64,000 nt of DNA from Cephalopachus bancanus. Its lineage: Eukaryota; Chordata; Mammalia; Primates; Tarsiidae. The DNA is taken from positions 310,001 through 374,000 of the forward strand of contig JAPVLO010000404.1 in NCBI GenBank assembly GCA_027257055.1, given 5' to 3'. The position numbers were made by a program, and so were the translations under genes. This document shows, one piece after another, positions 23,261 to 35,729 of this stretch; the first letter of the stretch is position 1; every line of letters begins with the position of its first letter. Below the pieces are notes generated by a model. The model made no database searches. It was given only the letters and a program-made list of their open reading frames with translations, and had not been told where the DNA came from.

Positions 23261-24095
23261 CTCCTGTTGCCATAGAAAGCATCGCATCTCAGATAAGGGG
23301 TTGGGATACAGATGGTCATCAAGGTTACTTACATCAATCCTTTATTGCCATCCTATGTGCATGTGTGTGCGTGGACACACATATGCGCCCATCAGCCTAT
23401 TTCTTTTTCTGCTAGAAGTTGTCACTTTTCAGTATTGTTCTAAAAACAGATTAGTCACAACAGATCCTATAGTGCTTTTATTACCAATTTGTACAGTCAT
23501 CCTGCAACATTGCTTATAAAAATGTTCTTTTGGATTCACTGTGTCTCTCTGAACATTTCTGCAATGTCGTCTGTACAGAGAGTACATCCGAGAAGAATGA
23601 GGATGGGGCATGATGACATCATTAAGCCTGTTGGGAAGTCCTCTCCAAGGTAAGCTGGAGTTTCGGGTGAGGTTATTATGCTTCTGAGCTCCATTTCCTG
23701 AAGTTCCATTTTGGAGTCTTAGAATTAAAAGGGACTTTGGCCCATACCTTAGTTAAACCTTTTCTGCATGCCAGAATCAGTTCTCCAGTATTCTGACAGT
23801 TCTCAACACTTGCTTTTGTTGGGCAAGGAGGCACAATCTACTGAGATTTTTCACTTCATTTCTGGACTCCATGACGACTGGAGGGTTCATTCTTCTGTCT
23901 TCCCTTATGTAATATCCTTCCTCTGATCTGAGTTCTGCCTTCTCAAACAATGTAGAATAAGTATGTATTTTCTACATGATAAACCTTTAACATTTGAACA
24001 TAGCAATCAAGCTCCTTCATGAGGCAAAATTGGATCTTATTTGTGCTCCATGATAACCATAGCACATAGTACAAAGTAGGAAATATGGTAGGCGC
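23261..24095. other. Unassigned DNA, right end possibly L2
   Basis: No clear family until about 24050. There the words CATAGTACAAAGTAGG and GGTAGGCGCTCATTGAA suggest a degraded L2 or MIR 3' end that was interrupted by the Alu monomer at 24108. Confidence 0.4.
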
Positions 24096-24107
24096 TCATT
24101 GAACTTT

Positions 24108-24239
24108 CTTTTTTTTTAAATTTAGAAACAGGGTCTCACTATATTGCCCAGGCTGGTCTCAAACTCCTGGGCTCAAACGATTCTCCCACCTCAGCCTCCT
24201 AAGTGCTGGGATTATAGGCACGAGTCACTGCACCTGGCT
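24108..24239 (-). mobile_element. Alu left monomer (FLAM-like)
   Basis: Only a left-type monomer is present, with the ancestral GCACGAGTCACTGCACCTGGC end and no right half. Similar flanks (cattgaactttc and cattcaatttct) suggest a diverged target duplication. It is older than the dimeric Alus around it. Confidence 0.75.
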
Positions 24240-24299
24240 TCATTCAATTTCTTGGTGAATGATGGAATGAATGTTCTCTTTTTACACAAAAGTGACTGG

Positions 24300-24440
24300 A
24301 ACAAAGTATTCTATTTCTCTGACATGTGAAGCATAAATTATGACTACTAATTCTTCTCAAATGTGAGCCCCATGTGGTGAGGGACCACATTTTATATGTA
24401 AACAGATAGATTAGTGACTGAATGAATAAATGCTGAATGG
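24300..24440 (+). mobile_element. L2 LINE 3' fragment
   Basis: The L2 terminal pattern is seen: AATGTGAGCCCCATGTGGTGAGGGACCACATTTTAT, then GACTGAATGAATAAATGCTGAATGG. Confidence 0.6.
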
Positions 24441-25835
24441 CTGCTCCAGGCAATAATGATTATAACATTTGACCCTACCACACTTGGCTACAACTGGTTG
24501 AACTGAAGGTAAATATCTGATTTAATCTGGGCCCATCAGATTCCTCTTCTGGGAATTTGAAGTGAAGACCTGTCTTTGTGGGGTGATGGCGTGAAAGGTC
24601 CAGCACGGAGACAGGAAGTAAGGACTTGTTACAGCCTCACCGAGGCCAGAGTTTCTAGCAGATCTAAGAATAACACAGATGGGAGATGCAGAGACCCAGG
24701 GAGAAAGCAAGGTGGACCCCATGGCTGTCCAGGTCCCTGATGGCTTCTCAGCCTGTGAGGGCTAGCGAGTCTTCATTTCTGTGAGATCTCAGAATCCTTA
24801 CACTAATAAGAGAGAATCATGTGTGCCTTTGCTGGAAATGGCCTGCGTTAGTTCTATTACTGTCGCTGAATAAAAGATTCAGCCTAATATAACATTAATT
24901 CTTGATTCATATTCTGCGCACAAGTAACTAAAACATTCAGGTCTTTTTACACAAACTGCTGTTCACCCAACTGTCTAATAGATTTTTTGGAAGGTTTTTT
25001 CCTCACTCACCATTCGTTCAGCAGTAATATTTTAAGCAACCGCTGTGTGTGAAGAGACTTTTTATAGTTTTGCTATTTGTCTGTCAGTTTTACCTTTGGC
25101 TGCTGCCAAGGACATTGTCTCTGATTTTCTCTTCTCTCTGTTTACTTCTGCTCAACAATGGAATTGAGCAATGGTGAGTAAAACAGAAGTTTGTCAGCTC
25201 AGAGGGCACCAGCCCTGATAATTAGGGCTCTGAGTACATGATGTTGACCATTCCTATTTTGAGTGTAGAGAGAACATTTTGCCTACTGTCTGTTTCTCTC
25301 TTAGATTCTGGGTTCCTTAAGGTGTTGTTTAGTAAATAAATATTGACTACTTGGAAAGTTATGTGTAGTTTTACACACACGCATATATATGCACGTATTG
25401 GATGTAAAATATGTATACATAGTTAGGGCAAAACTGAGTAAGGCTTCTACCAGAATAAGGAAGAGTTGATCTCATTTAGATAAATCAATGTGATAACGTT
25501 TACAGACCAGCAGATGTACTTGGGACTTTCGCTTTTTGACCATGTATCTTGAATAAAACAGAAGTTAGATTTGCCCATTCATTGGGACTTTAATTCGTCT
25601 CCTCTATCCTGCTCTTTACATCAACCAGATTTACCAACATTTAGACACCCATCCCAAGCTGCTTTTCTGCAATTCCAGTTGGTGTGGTCTTCTCCTGGCC
25701 CCATCACTTGTGGGTTCACTCTCAGAGGTGAGAGGGGACATGATGAAGAAGGTATATACATATTTTTTCCACAGCCAAGATGCCAGGGAAATGGTCCAAG
25801 TCTATACTTGGCGCATCTCCCATTTTCATGAGCAA
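24441..25835. other. Unassigned DNA
   Basis: I recognise no repeat family, RNA gene or exon here. There is a small TA/CA-rich patch at about 25370-25425. Short frames have no support. Confidence 0.4.
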
Positions 25836-25839
25836 TAGA

Positions 25840-26070
25840 AACAGTGCAGTGATAAGACAGGGGTTCGAATCCTGACTCTGCTGCCTTTCAGCTAGATAGT
25901 CTTCCTGCAATTCTCTTAATTTCCTTGATCTCCAGTTTCTTAAGGTTTTACCTTATTTCTAAAGGGTGGTTCACACTACCAAATTGTAGGAATCGCTGTG
26001 ACAGTTAAAAGACTTAATGTCTATAAATTATTTAGCATAGTCCCTGGTCTCTAGTAACCATTCATTCAAC
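25840..26070 (+). mobile_element. MIR SINE
   Basis: The tRNA-derived head and core are visible: GGGGTTCGAATCCTGACTCTGCTGCC, a degraded middle, and a TTTAGCATAGTCCCTGGTCTCTAGTAACCATTCATT tail. Confidence 0.75.
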
Positions 26071-26089
26071 AGATAAGGAGCTTCTCTTG

Positions 26090-26675
26090 CTGTTTTCATT
26101 ACCAGGGAATCCTGTCATCTGTGTCCCCAAAGAGAAATGTAGAAAACAACTTGCGAAGTAGAGGATTAAGGGAAACACTTTATAAGCACATAGCCCATTT
26201 TCTGGTAGTCCTGTTGTTAGTTTTAAAAAATCTTAAAACTGTGACAGTGGCAACACAATTTGTTTAGAGCCCTGTCCTGGGGATGATATGAATTTTCCTA
26301 TGAGGACTATACCAGGCTTCCTTTCCTGTGAGAGTAAATTTCCTTGTTCTTCTTAAATTTCTGTTTTCTTGGTGGAAAATCTGCTTCCCTAATTTACTGT
26401 GGGTTTTCTGAACGTTCCCCGTTTGAATTCCAGCGGTTTCAATCTGGGCTGTGGCAGGAATGGTGATTAGAGGAAAGAGATAAGAGACAGGGTAGCCCTT
26501 TGAGATAAGCAAGGTGTTTTAAGACCCCAAATAATTCTGCAATAATTTTTCATCCCTTCTTAGACATTTTATGGAAATTGGCCTGTCCTCTGTGTTTTAT
26601 CCTTAGATCTAAAAAGTTCTCACCAGTTAGCTGCTATGCCTTTGAAGCTTCAGTGCTTGTACTTTGGTCTCTACC
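26090..26675. other. Unassigned DNA
   Basis: No recognisable repeat or gene could be supported in this interval. Confidence 0.4.
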
Positions 26676-26818
26676 CTCTTTCTTTTTTCTTTTTCTTTCT
26701 TTCCTTCTTTTTTCTTTCTTTCTCTCTCTCTCTCTTTCTTTCCTCCCTTCCTCCCTCTCTCCCTTCTTCCCTTTCTCCCTCCTTCCTTCCTTCCCTCCTT
26801 CCCTCCCTCCTTTCTTTT
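26676..26818. repeat. Long pyrimidine tract (CTTT/CTTC/CCTT)n
   Basis: About 140 nt are almost pure C and T on the + strand, changing from cttt to ctct to ccttccct units. It joins the T-run of the following minus-strand Alu, so it probably grew from that Alu tail. The long open frames in this interval are low-complexity translations. Confidence 0.92.
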
Positions 26819-27120
<302 letters not shown>

Positions 27121-27348
27121 TGAATGACTTGTGAAAGTACCTTCCAAGCTCTATCTGCATCAATTATCTGTAGACTTAAACAGAGAACTAGAAAGGACTG
27201 TGACTATACAGATTATTTTAGAAGTGAAAATAAGTTGTTATGTTGGAACACTGGATCAAACCCACAGGAGAGGCTGAGGAATCTGGATGCCTGTGGATTT
27301 TTAATAAAAGGAGAGAACACTTACTGGAAAGTGTAGATTGATTGGATC

Positions 27349-27647
27349 CTTTTTTTTTTTTTTTTTTTTTTTTGAGTTGGAGTCTCACTCTGTCACCCAG
27401 ACTGGAGTGCAGTGGCCGCTCCCGGCCACCGCAGTCTCGACCTGCTGGGCTCTGGCGATCCTTCCGCCTCAGCCTTCGAAGGAGCTGGAACTACAGGCGT
27501 GCGCTACCACGCCTGGCTAATTTTTCGATTTATTGTAGAGATGAGGTCTCGCCTGCCCAGGTGGGTCTCGAACCCGCGGTCTCAGGCAATCCACTCACCT
27601 CAGTCTCCCAAGGTGCGGGATTACAGGCTGAGCCACCGAGCCTGGCT
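27349..27647 (-). mobile_element. Alu dimer (lineage-type), 13-bp duplication
   Basis: A near-consensus minus-strand Alu is flanked by perfect gattgattggatc (27336-27348 and 27648-27660). It has many intact CpGs (CTCCCGGCCACCGCAG, GGGTCTCGAACCCGCGG), suggesting a relatively recent insertion. Confidence 0.97.
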
Positions 27648-27660
27648 GATTGATTGGATC

Positions 27661-29165
27661 TTGACCACAAGATTACAACTCCAAAGTGAAAACAGTGGCT
27701 GAGCAATACGCAATTGTATACATGGTATGTGATGGGCTTCCGTATCCTTACCTCAGCCTGAGTCCTTGTTGCTGACAGGGAGTGCCGCCTGGCTTCAGAA
27801 TTTGCTCCTGCTACTTTATATGCGAAGCGGTTAATGTTTGTCGGAAAGAGAAGTGGTGCAGGTAGTTATTTTCCTACATACACAGACTATCAAGGGGATC
27901 AAAGAACTCTAAGAAAACCCCCAGTTCCAGCTAACAAGTCTGTGTCGATTTGTGCTAACATTATAAAACTTTAGAAAAAACGAATAGGCTTTTGTTACTC
28001 TGAACAATAAATGAGATTTCTTAATAATATCTCCCTAAATAACTCACTGTTGCTGAGTGACTATTAAGGTAGCAGAATATCATCCTCACCTGTGCTTTAG
28101 TTTAAGATTTCAAAGAGAAGTGTGGTCAGATTTGTCCATGTGCTTCGCTCTCTAAGACTGCGTCTTCTGGGAGAGACCCTTTTCTCCTTCGATTTTCTGC
28201 CTAGGGGAATCTCGAGATCTCTGTGGTGTCGAAAGCAAACCTCTGTTTTAGCAAATAGCCAGATATTCCAGCGGGGAGTATGCAGATCATCTCGATAGTT
28301 TTACCATCCATCAGGGCAGAGATGGAAACACTGTGGGCTGGGAACATTGAGTTTCATTTTTACCAGTATCCTTGCCTTTTAGAAGGTATCTGTCAGGAGT
28401 ACTTAAAGTGAAATGGATTGCCTCTAAAATTGCGAGATGGGCTATAGGATGGCTTTTCTACTTAATTAGCTCTTTTCATTTTGTATCTTTTGCTGACAAA
28501 AACCGAGCGAGCCCTAAGCTACCCATCCATTGACGCATCTGGGTTGCTTAGAATCCTTTTAGAAGTTAGCTAAGAACAATTTCTTGCTATTTTAAAAAGT
28601 ATAGCTACATAACTTGTAAATTCAACTTCGTGTCAATTATAATCAATTTATTTTGCTCCTTCCTGGACTGTGGGTATTTTCCAAGCTCAACCACAGTTTA
28701 TACCTTCAGTGAGAAAGATTAACAACAACAAAAAATATTTTCCACGCACAGGTGGGAGTAAAAGCCTCATTGCTTTTCTTACATACCCCCAAAGCACCTA
28801 GGCATCAAATTTCAAAATCATGTATTCGTTCTCTACTTCCTACTTAATATGCAGTCATGTTGCTTTTTATCTCGACTATATTTTTTTTATTTGCTTTTTC
28901 ATTTTCATCATCACTGCCATTGTCTAAGCTCAGGCCCTCCTATTTCATTCACAAAATGTTTCTTTATTGTGCGTTAATTTATGATTCAACAAATATTATT
29001 ATTCACTTACTAGTACTAGGTATTAGTGATTGGAAATGCCAGCCATTGTCAAAACCTCATCTTGGGTATAATCTTCTCACCCAAGTCACTGAAGACGCCT
29101 TTAAATTGGTATTTTATGTATTGTCCCTTTCGGCTCCAATGCATTAAAAACAGTATTGCCAAGTT
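27661..29165. other. Unassigned, largely repeat-free DNA
   Basis: About 1.5 kb have no recognisable interspersed repeat, which is unusual for this window. Open frames are short and unsupported. I cannot tell from one sequence whether this is conserved non-coding DNA. Confidence 0.45.
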
Positions 29166-29169
29166 AATT

Positions 29170-29840
29170 ACATTTAATGCTTCCCAATGGCTGGAGATAT
29201 CCTAACAGCATGGCCCTGGTCTTCTTCCTAGGGTTCTCTCATGCTATTTTCTTTTAGATCAATGCATCTGCAAGGTGTACATTGCCACGATCCCTGGCCT
29301 TTCATGCTTCAGTAGGCATGTTGTTCTCATCCTATGGAAATGGGTTTTTCTCCATGGCATATGCTACAATTCATCCATCTTTTTTTATTTTTGAGTTGGA
29401 GTCTCACTCCGTTTCCCAGGCTGGCGGGCAGTGGCACGCTCCCGGCCACCGCAGCCTCGACCTGCTGGGCTCCGGCGATCCTTCCGCCTCAGCCTTCCAA
29501 GTAATCGGAAAGACAGACGAGCACTACTATGCCTGGATAATATTTTATTTATTGTAGAGATGAGGTCTTGCCAAGTTGCCCAGGTGGGTCTCGAACCCGT
29601 GGGCTCAGGCGATCCACTTGCCTCGGCCTCCCAAAGTGCTGGGATGACAGGCTGAGCCACCGAGCCTGGCCTTCATCCATCTTTTAAATCTCACTTCAAC
29701 CATCACCTTTCCGTGATGCTTTTCCTGGTCTCTTTCCTTCCGTTTCAGCAGATTCTTGCAGTTTGTTCTCCGGCATCAGACCTGGTTCTCTATCTGTGTC
29801 CACTCTATCCCTACACATCTTGAGTTGCTTACCTGACAAC
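29170..29840 (+). mobile_element. L2-like fragment split by an Alu
   Basis: Both flanks of the Alu at 29381-29671 resemble L2 3' sequence (left: GCCCTGGTCTTCTTCCTAGGG; right: AAATCTCACTTCAACCATCACCTTTCCGTGATGCTTTTCC). Strongly diverged, so boundaries are rough. Confidence 0.45.
29381..29671 (-). mobile_element. Alu dimer (lineage-type)
   Basis: A minus-strand full Alu is flanked by ttcatccatct (29370-29380 and 29672-29682). Open frames at 29282-29660 are Alu-derived. Confidence 0.95.
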
Positions 29841-30234
29841 CGAGAGGAGGAGCTGGGGGTGCCCTGAGTAGCTGTTGGCCATTGCCCCCGGTGTTCTGTC
29901 TTCCTTCGGATAAGCCTTTGCACTCTGCCAGTTCTTCCTGGACCCTGCCAGCTCTTTGTGATCTCTGACCTATTTTCCCTGCACCTCACAACAAAACTGG
30001 TTCTTTGACTTTTCTGCTTGTTCTCTTAGCATTTGATAATTATCAAGAGCAGATTCTGAGCTAGCTTTTCTGTTTTTTTTTTTTCTGAAGTGCATATCTG
30101 TGAACAAAATCCTGCTTTTGCTCCATACTCCAAAATCCAGTCTTGTTTGGGGCAAAACCAGTCCAGTCTTTTCCTCTCTTTTTTGTCTCAAGGGGACAAG
30201 GTGGCTGATTATCTTTATTTACTTGCTTTTCATG

Positions 30235-30375
30235 AACAAAATTTTAAAATTCTGTGTTGTGGTGAAATGCACATAACATAAAATTTACAATTGTATCCAT
30301 TCTTGAGTGCACAGATAATGTTAAGTATATTCACACTGTTGTATGATCAATCTCTAGAACTTTTTATCTTGCACT
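30235..30375 (-). mobile_element. Old L1 (L1ME-like) 3' fragment
   Basis: The segment AATGCACATAACATAAAATTTACAATTGTATCCATTCTTGAGTGCAC, then a TATTCACACTGTTGTATGATCAATC stretch, resembles antisense L1ME 3' sequence. Confidence 0.55.
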
Positions 30376-30419
30376 TTTTCTTTACATTCTTAAACAGACA
30401 TTTACCTACTTATTTTACC

Positions 30420-30530
30420 CTGTATATCAGATCATAAGTTTCTTGAGGTCAGGGCTCTGTTACTCTTTACTGAACTGCTTGGTCTTATCAATTAATAATT
30501 GTTTTGTGAATTTGAATTGACCCTGGCTTC
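30420..30530 (+). mobile_element. L2 LINE 3' fragment
   Basis: The L2 near-terminal block ATCATAAGTTTCTTGAGGTCAGGGCTCTGTTA and a degraded end are visible. Confidence 0.5.
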
Positions 30531-31390
30531 TCTACATTCTAACCCGATGTGCTCTGCACAGGAAACCTATTCTGTAAACAGACTTAAATTCTGCTATCGA
30601 TGAAACAGTGCACATCTTGAAAACATTTCCATTTACGTAAGCAAGGGAGACAAAAGTCAACAGAGTTAGAAGTTGGCATAAAAGGTTGATTACATCTGCT
30701 TCAGAGATTTTGCTTTTTGGCTTAACTGTTACATGGTGCTGTTGTTTTGTTCTAGAAGGTGGGATGGTGCTACTTTGTTTATTTTAAGAAGGCAGCAAGC
30801 CAGGAACACATAATTGGAAGGAAGTTTCTGTGCTGGCATACGACTTTTTCCGACTAAGATGGCAACCAATAAACTGCAACTTCCTTTTGTTTGAAACGGT
30901 CAGTGTGACCTGGAGTTTAACACTCACAGAATTGCATGCGGAAAGTACTTTCGTGATTGCTGTTTTTAAATAGGCCTATACATTTACACGCTACCAGGAA
31001 TGTGTTCCTTCGTATCCGAGCATCACAGAACTGTACTTTACATCACCCAAGTCCTTCAGCCTTGGGGGAATGCCATGGCTGCTCCTCCCACCTACACCTC
31101 CAAAGCTTCTCGGAGGGCTTCGGTCGCCCTTCATCCCTCGCGCTCTGCTTTCCGGCTTCTCCGAGTTCTTCGTCTCACCTGCGGTTTGCCTCTCGTGGCT
31201 GTTCTCTGTCCTCCGCCTAGCTTGTACCTCGAAGCATCACGTTTTCCTTGATTTCTCAAAAATATCACTCAAGGCAGTTGTCTATAAGAGATATTTAACG
31301 GAGAAAAAGGAAGCGCAAAGGCAGAGATTACCTTATGTCACAATGCTGCAGAAACATTTAAATTGGATTTTAGGCACACAATATTTTTCT
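30531..31390. other. Unassigned DNA with a small CpG-rich pocket
   Basis: No repeat was recognised. At about 31070-31245 CpG density rises far above the neighbourhood. The overlapping open frames (83-108 codons) have no domain, and only some begin with ATG. Confidence 0.45.
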
Positions 31391-31394
31391 TTTT

Positions 31395-31830
31395 AAAAAC
31401 AGCTTTTCTGAGATGTAATTCACATGCCGTATGATTTATCCATGAAAAGTGTACAACTCAGTGGTTTTCAGTATATTTCCAGAGTCGTGAAATCCTACAC
31501 TCCTTAATGGTCACCCCTTAAGCTCCTCACCCTCACCCCCAGTCTTAGGCAACCACTACCCTACTTTCTGTCTATACAGATTTGCCTACTGTGGGCATGT
31601 CATACAAATGAAGTCATACATTTTGCGTTGTTTTTTTGGTGGCTGGCTACTTTCACTTGGCTTAACGTTTTCAAGGTTCATCCATGTCACAGCATGCAAA
31701 TGCATTCCACTTTGTACTTGTGGCTGAGTGATGTTCCATCACATGGCTGTACCATGGATGCTTTGTGGGTCCATGTGTCAGTTGACACACACATTGTTCT
31801 TAAGATTTCTCAGATACTGCAGATTTTTGG
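31395..31830 (-). mobile_element. Old L1 (L1ME-like) 3' region
   Basis: Antisense old-L1 sequence is seen in order: GAGATGTAATTCACATGCCGT, AAAAGTGTACAACTCAGTGG, GGCAACCACTACCCTACTTTCTGTC, and AAGGTTCATCCATGTCACAGCATG. Confidence 0.72.
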
Positions 31831-31949
31831 GGATTGACTTTTCAGTTTCCACGGCCTCTTGCCATCTCACTTACTTCTTTTATTTTCTTTATTGTTCATC
31901 TCTGGTCCATAATCTCCTTCTGTTAGGTGGCTCTTAGACTATCACAATC

Positions 31950-32247
31950 TCTGCTGTGCTCAGTGGCTCAGCCTGTAATCCCAGCACTTTGGGAGGCTGA
32001 GGCGAATGTATTACCTGAGCCCACGGGTTCGAGACCAGCACGGGGCACCTTGGAGAGATCTCATCTCTACAATAAATAAAAAATTAGCCAGGCATGGAAG
32101 TGCTTGCCTGTAGTTCTGGTCACTTGGAAGGCTGAGGCAGAAGGATCGCTGGAGCCCAGTTGGTCGATGCTAGGGTGGCTGTGAGCGTGCCACTGCACTC
32201 CAGTCTGGGCGATGGAGTAAGACTCCAATTAAAAAAAAAAAAAAGAA
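31950..32247 (+). mobile_element. Alu dimer
   Basis: An Alu with mutated first bases (TCTGCTGTGCTCAGTGG) and a 14-nt A-tail is flanked by tatcacaatc (31940-31949 and 32248-32257). Confidence 0.94.
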
Positions 32248-32290
32248 TATCACAATCCTTCCCAATTCAGTTCTCTGATTATCTTTCTTT

Positions 32291-32585
32291 CTTTCTTTCT
32301 TTTTTTTTTTTGAGTTGGAGTCTCACTCTGTCACCCAGACTGGAGTGCAGTGGCTGCTCCCAGCCACCGCAGCCTCGACCTGCTGGGCTCCTGTGATCCT
32401 TCCTCCTCAGCCTTCTGAGTAGCCGGAATTATAGGCATGCGCTACCACACCCGGCTAATTTTTTGATTTATTGTAGAGATGAGGTCTCGCTGCCCAGATG
32501 GGTCTCGAACCCGCGGACTCAGGCAATCCACTCACCTCAGCCTCCCAAAGGCACGGGATTACAGGCTGAGCCACCGAGCCCGGCT
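32291..32585 (-). mobile_element. Alu dimer (lineage-type), 15-bp duplication
   Basis: A minus-strand Alu is flanked by tgattatctttcttt (32276-32290 and 32586-32600). A short CTTT expansion lies between the left duplication and the T-run. Confidence 0.95.
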
Positions 32586-32639
32586 TGATTATCTTTCTTT
32601 AGTCTCTGTCAGGCCCTGGAATGACCATTTCATAATCAT

Positions 32640-34060
32640 AATGACACATTTTTTTCACTAAAAACATAATTTTTAAAAAAATGGATGAAAGGCTTAAATG
32701 TAAGACTAGAAATTATAAATTTACTAGAAGCCACCGAAATACTTTGGGACATTGGTCTGGGTAAAGATTTTGTGGATAAGACTTTAAAAGCACAGGATAC
32801 AAAAGCAGAAATAGACAAATGGGATTATAAATATATATAATAGATATATAATAGATATTTATATATCTAAAATGTTTCTGCACTGCAAAGGAAACAATCA
32901 ACACAGTGAAAGAGACAACTTGCAGAATGAGAGAAAATATTTGCAAACTATACATCTGATAATGGATCAATATCCAAAATATATAAGGACTCAAGCAACT
33001 CAATAGCCAAAAAACAAATATCCCATTTAAAAATGGGCAAAAAACTTAAAAAGTCATTTCTCAAAAGAAGCACACTAATGGCCAACAGAAGTACGAGAAA
33101 ATGTTAACAAATATCACTAGTCACTAGGGAAATGCAAACCAAGCCCACAATGACATGCCACCTTACTCCTGTTAGAATGGCTTTTATCAAAAGACGACTT
33201 TTGACAAGGGTATGGAGAAAAGGGAACCCTTAACACATTGTTGGTGGGAATGTTAATTGATACAGCCTTAAAATATTAAAAATAGAGCTACCATATGATC
33301 CAGCAGTTCCTCTGCTGGGTATTTATCCAAAGAAGAGGAAATCAATATGTTAAAGAGATGAGATGTCTGCACTCCTATATTCATGGCAGTCTTATTCATA
33401 ATAGCCAAGATATGGAGTCATCCTAAGTGTCTGTCAACAGATGGATACAGAAAATGTGATATATATACACAGTGGAATATTATTCAGTCATAAAAAGAAT
33501 AAAATCCTGACATTTGTGGCACACTGATTGGCTTGGAGGATATATGCTTTTTTTTTTTTGAGTTGGAATCTCACTCTGTCACCCATGCTGGAGTGCAGTG
33601 GCACACTCACGGCCACCCCAGTGTCGACCTGCTAGGCTCTGGTGATCCTTCTGCCTCAGCCTTCCAAGTAGCTGGAACTACAGGCACGTGCCACCATGCC
33701 TGGCTAATTTTTTGATTTATTGTAGAGACGAGGTCTAGGCAAGTTGCCTGGGCTGGTTTCGAACCTGCGGGCTCAGGCAATCCACTCGCCTCGACCTCCC
33801 AAAGTGCTGGGATGACAGGCTGAGCCACTGAGCCTGCCTGGAGGAAATATGTTAAGTGAAATAAGCCAGGCAGAGAAAAACAAATGCTGCATGTTCTCAC
33901 TCATATGTGGGTGCTAAAAAAGTTGATCTCATACAATTAGAGAGTAGAATAATCGTTACCAAAGACTGGGAAAGGTAGGATAGAGGGGGAGAGGCAAAGG
34001 TTGGTTAACAGGTACAAAATTATAGTGAAACAAATATCCCATCCCTTTGCCCTAATGACA
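32640..34060 (+). mobile_element. Old L1 ORF2 C-terminus and 3' region, split by an Alu
   Basis: The order is that of L1: GATGAAAGGCTTAAATGTAAG, GGCAAAAAACTTAAAAAGTCATTTCTC, CTACCATATGATCCAGCAG, and the region around GAAATAAGCCAGGCAGAG. The Alu at 33548-33837 interrupts it. A TA-rich patch lies near 32832-32870. It is much older than the 20.3-kb L1. Confidence 0.8.
33548..33837 (-). mobile_element. Alu dimer inside L1
   Basis: A minus-strand Alu is flanked by a diverged duplication (ttggaggatatatgc left, ctggaggaaatatgt right). Confidence 0.93.
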
Positions 34061-34064
34061 GGTG

Positions 34065-34430
34065 GAACAGGACTGAGAGAGAAAGAACATTAGGAGCTGA
34101 TTGTTTATACACTCAAGCCTCAGGACATATCAACAGGATGAAACCACTTATCTCACCCTTAGTGACTGTTTTCTACAGATTGTGGTATTTTCCTAAATTT
34201 GCTTTCCTCTCAGGGACAGCTCTTCAAACTTAGTCCTCTCTTTTCTGAACAAAAATTACCCAGTTCATTCATACCCTTTTGCATGCAGATTGGAATGTGA
34301 CATTTTTGAGGGTAGGAATAAAGTGTTAACAGTTTTTCATGTTATGCGTGCTTAGCTCCTAAAATGCTTTTAATAATGTTTTTGAATGCACAAATTAATT
34401 AATGAAGGGGGAATGTGATTGCAAGATCTT
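34065..34430. other. Unassigned DNA
   Basis: No recognisable repeat or gene could be supported in this interval. Confidence 0.4.
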
Positions 34431-34437
34431 GGTTGCC

Positions 34438-34743
<306 letters not shown>

Positions 34744-34750
34744 GGTTGCC

Positions 34751-35715
34751 ATCTTTTAAAAACATATTAGTGGTTATTGTCCCAGATAAAATGGACAGAA
34801 TACCCCATATGTTGTACAAATATTATAGAATAATGGTATTGCCAATTTCCATAATTTAGACTTTATGTTTTGATGAGTTTTACCTAATAATGACAAAAGA
34901 GAATATGGCCCCCATCATTTTGGCTATCTGTGTTTAAAAGGCCAAAATAGTCCTCTACAAAGTAGATTTAGCTTACCAGTGAGGCGGATTTTGCTTTAAA
35001 TGGCATGTTTAGGGTTTTTTCTTGATGATCTGGAGAGCTTGACAAGAAGAGGAAGGCCTCCTGGCTGCATCACTGCTGAGGTCTTTCTCCCTATCTCCTT
35101 CCTGTTATTCTCTGTTTCCTTCTTCTAACTGCACTGGAAGCCACATCCCTTACCTGAAATCACCTTTTCTGTAAATATTACTATGAAAAAACTGGGGAGA
35201 AGAGTAATAAATGCAGGATGGATAAACATAATGATCCAAGAATGACAATGGTGAAATATAACATTTTCTGGTGTTGGATGTAATCACGGGTAGAGACAGA
35301 GGAATGAGAAAAGCAGACTGTCTCTCTCGCCATGGCAACAATAAGTGCATTTATTCCACAAACAGAAGGAGGAAAGGCATTTATTTGGTTCCTGTGTTTT
35401 TCCCTCTAATCCTCATGTTCTCCTCTTTTTAGTTTTGTTTCAGATTCTCAAAAGCTGGCAGCCAGTTACCTTGTAGTGACAACAATCATTTCTTTAAATG
35501 CCTAAGATATGCAGGCGTACACTTGACTCCATGATATTTTGTTGTTTAAAAATAAATAAATCAAGAATTTCTTTAAAAGCTCATTGAAGAATAGCTTGAG
35601 TCCTCTTTTGTCAAGCACAGAAGAATGCTCTTTTTAAAAGTTCATATCTTTATTTTGGGGCAATCGCCTTACAAGCAGGAGTCAAGGTATGGTTTTACTT
35701 CAATTCAGTATCATT
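34751..35715. other. Unassigned DNA
   Basis: I see no recognisable repeat, RNA gene or exon in this interval. Confidence 0.4.
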
Positions 35716-35729
35716 AGAAAATTGTCTGG

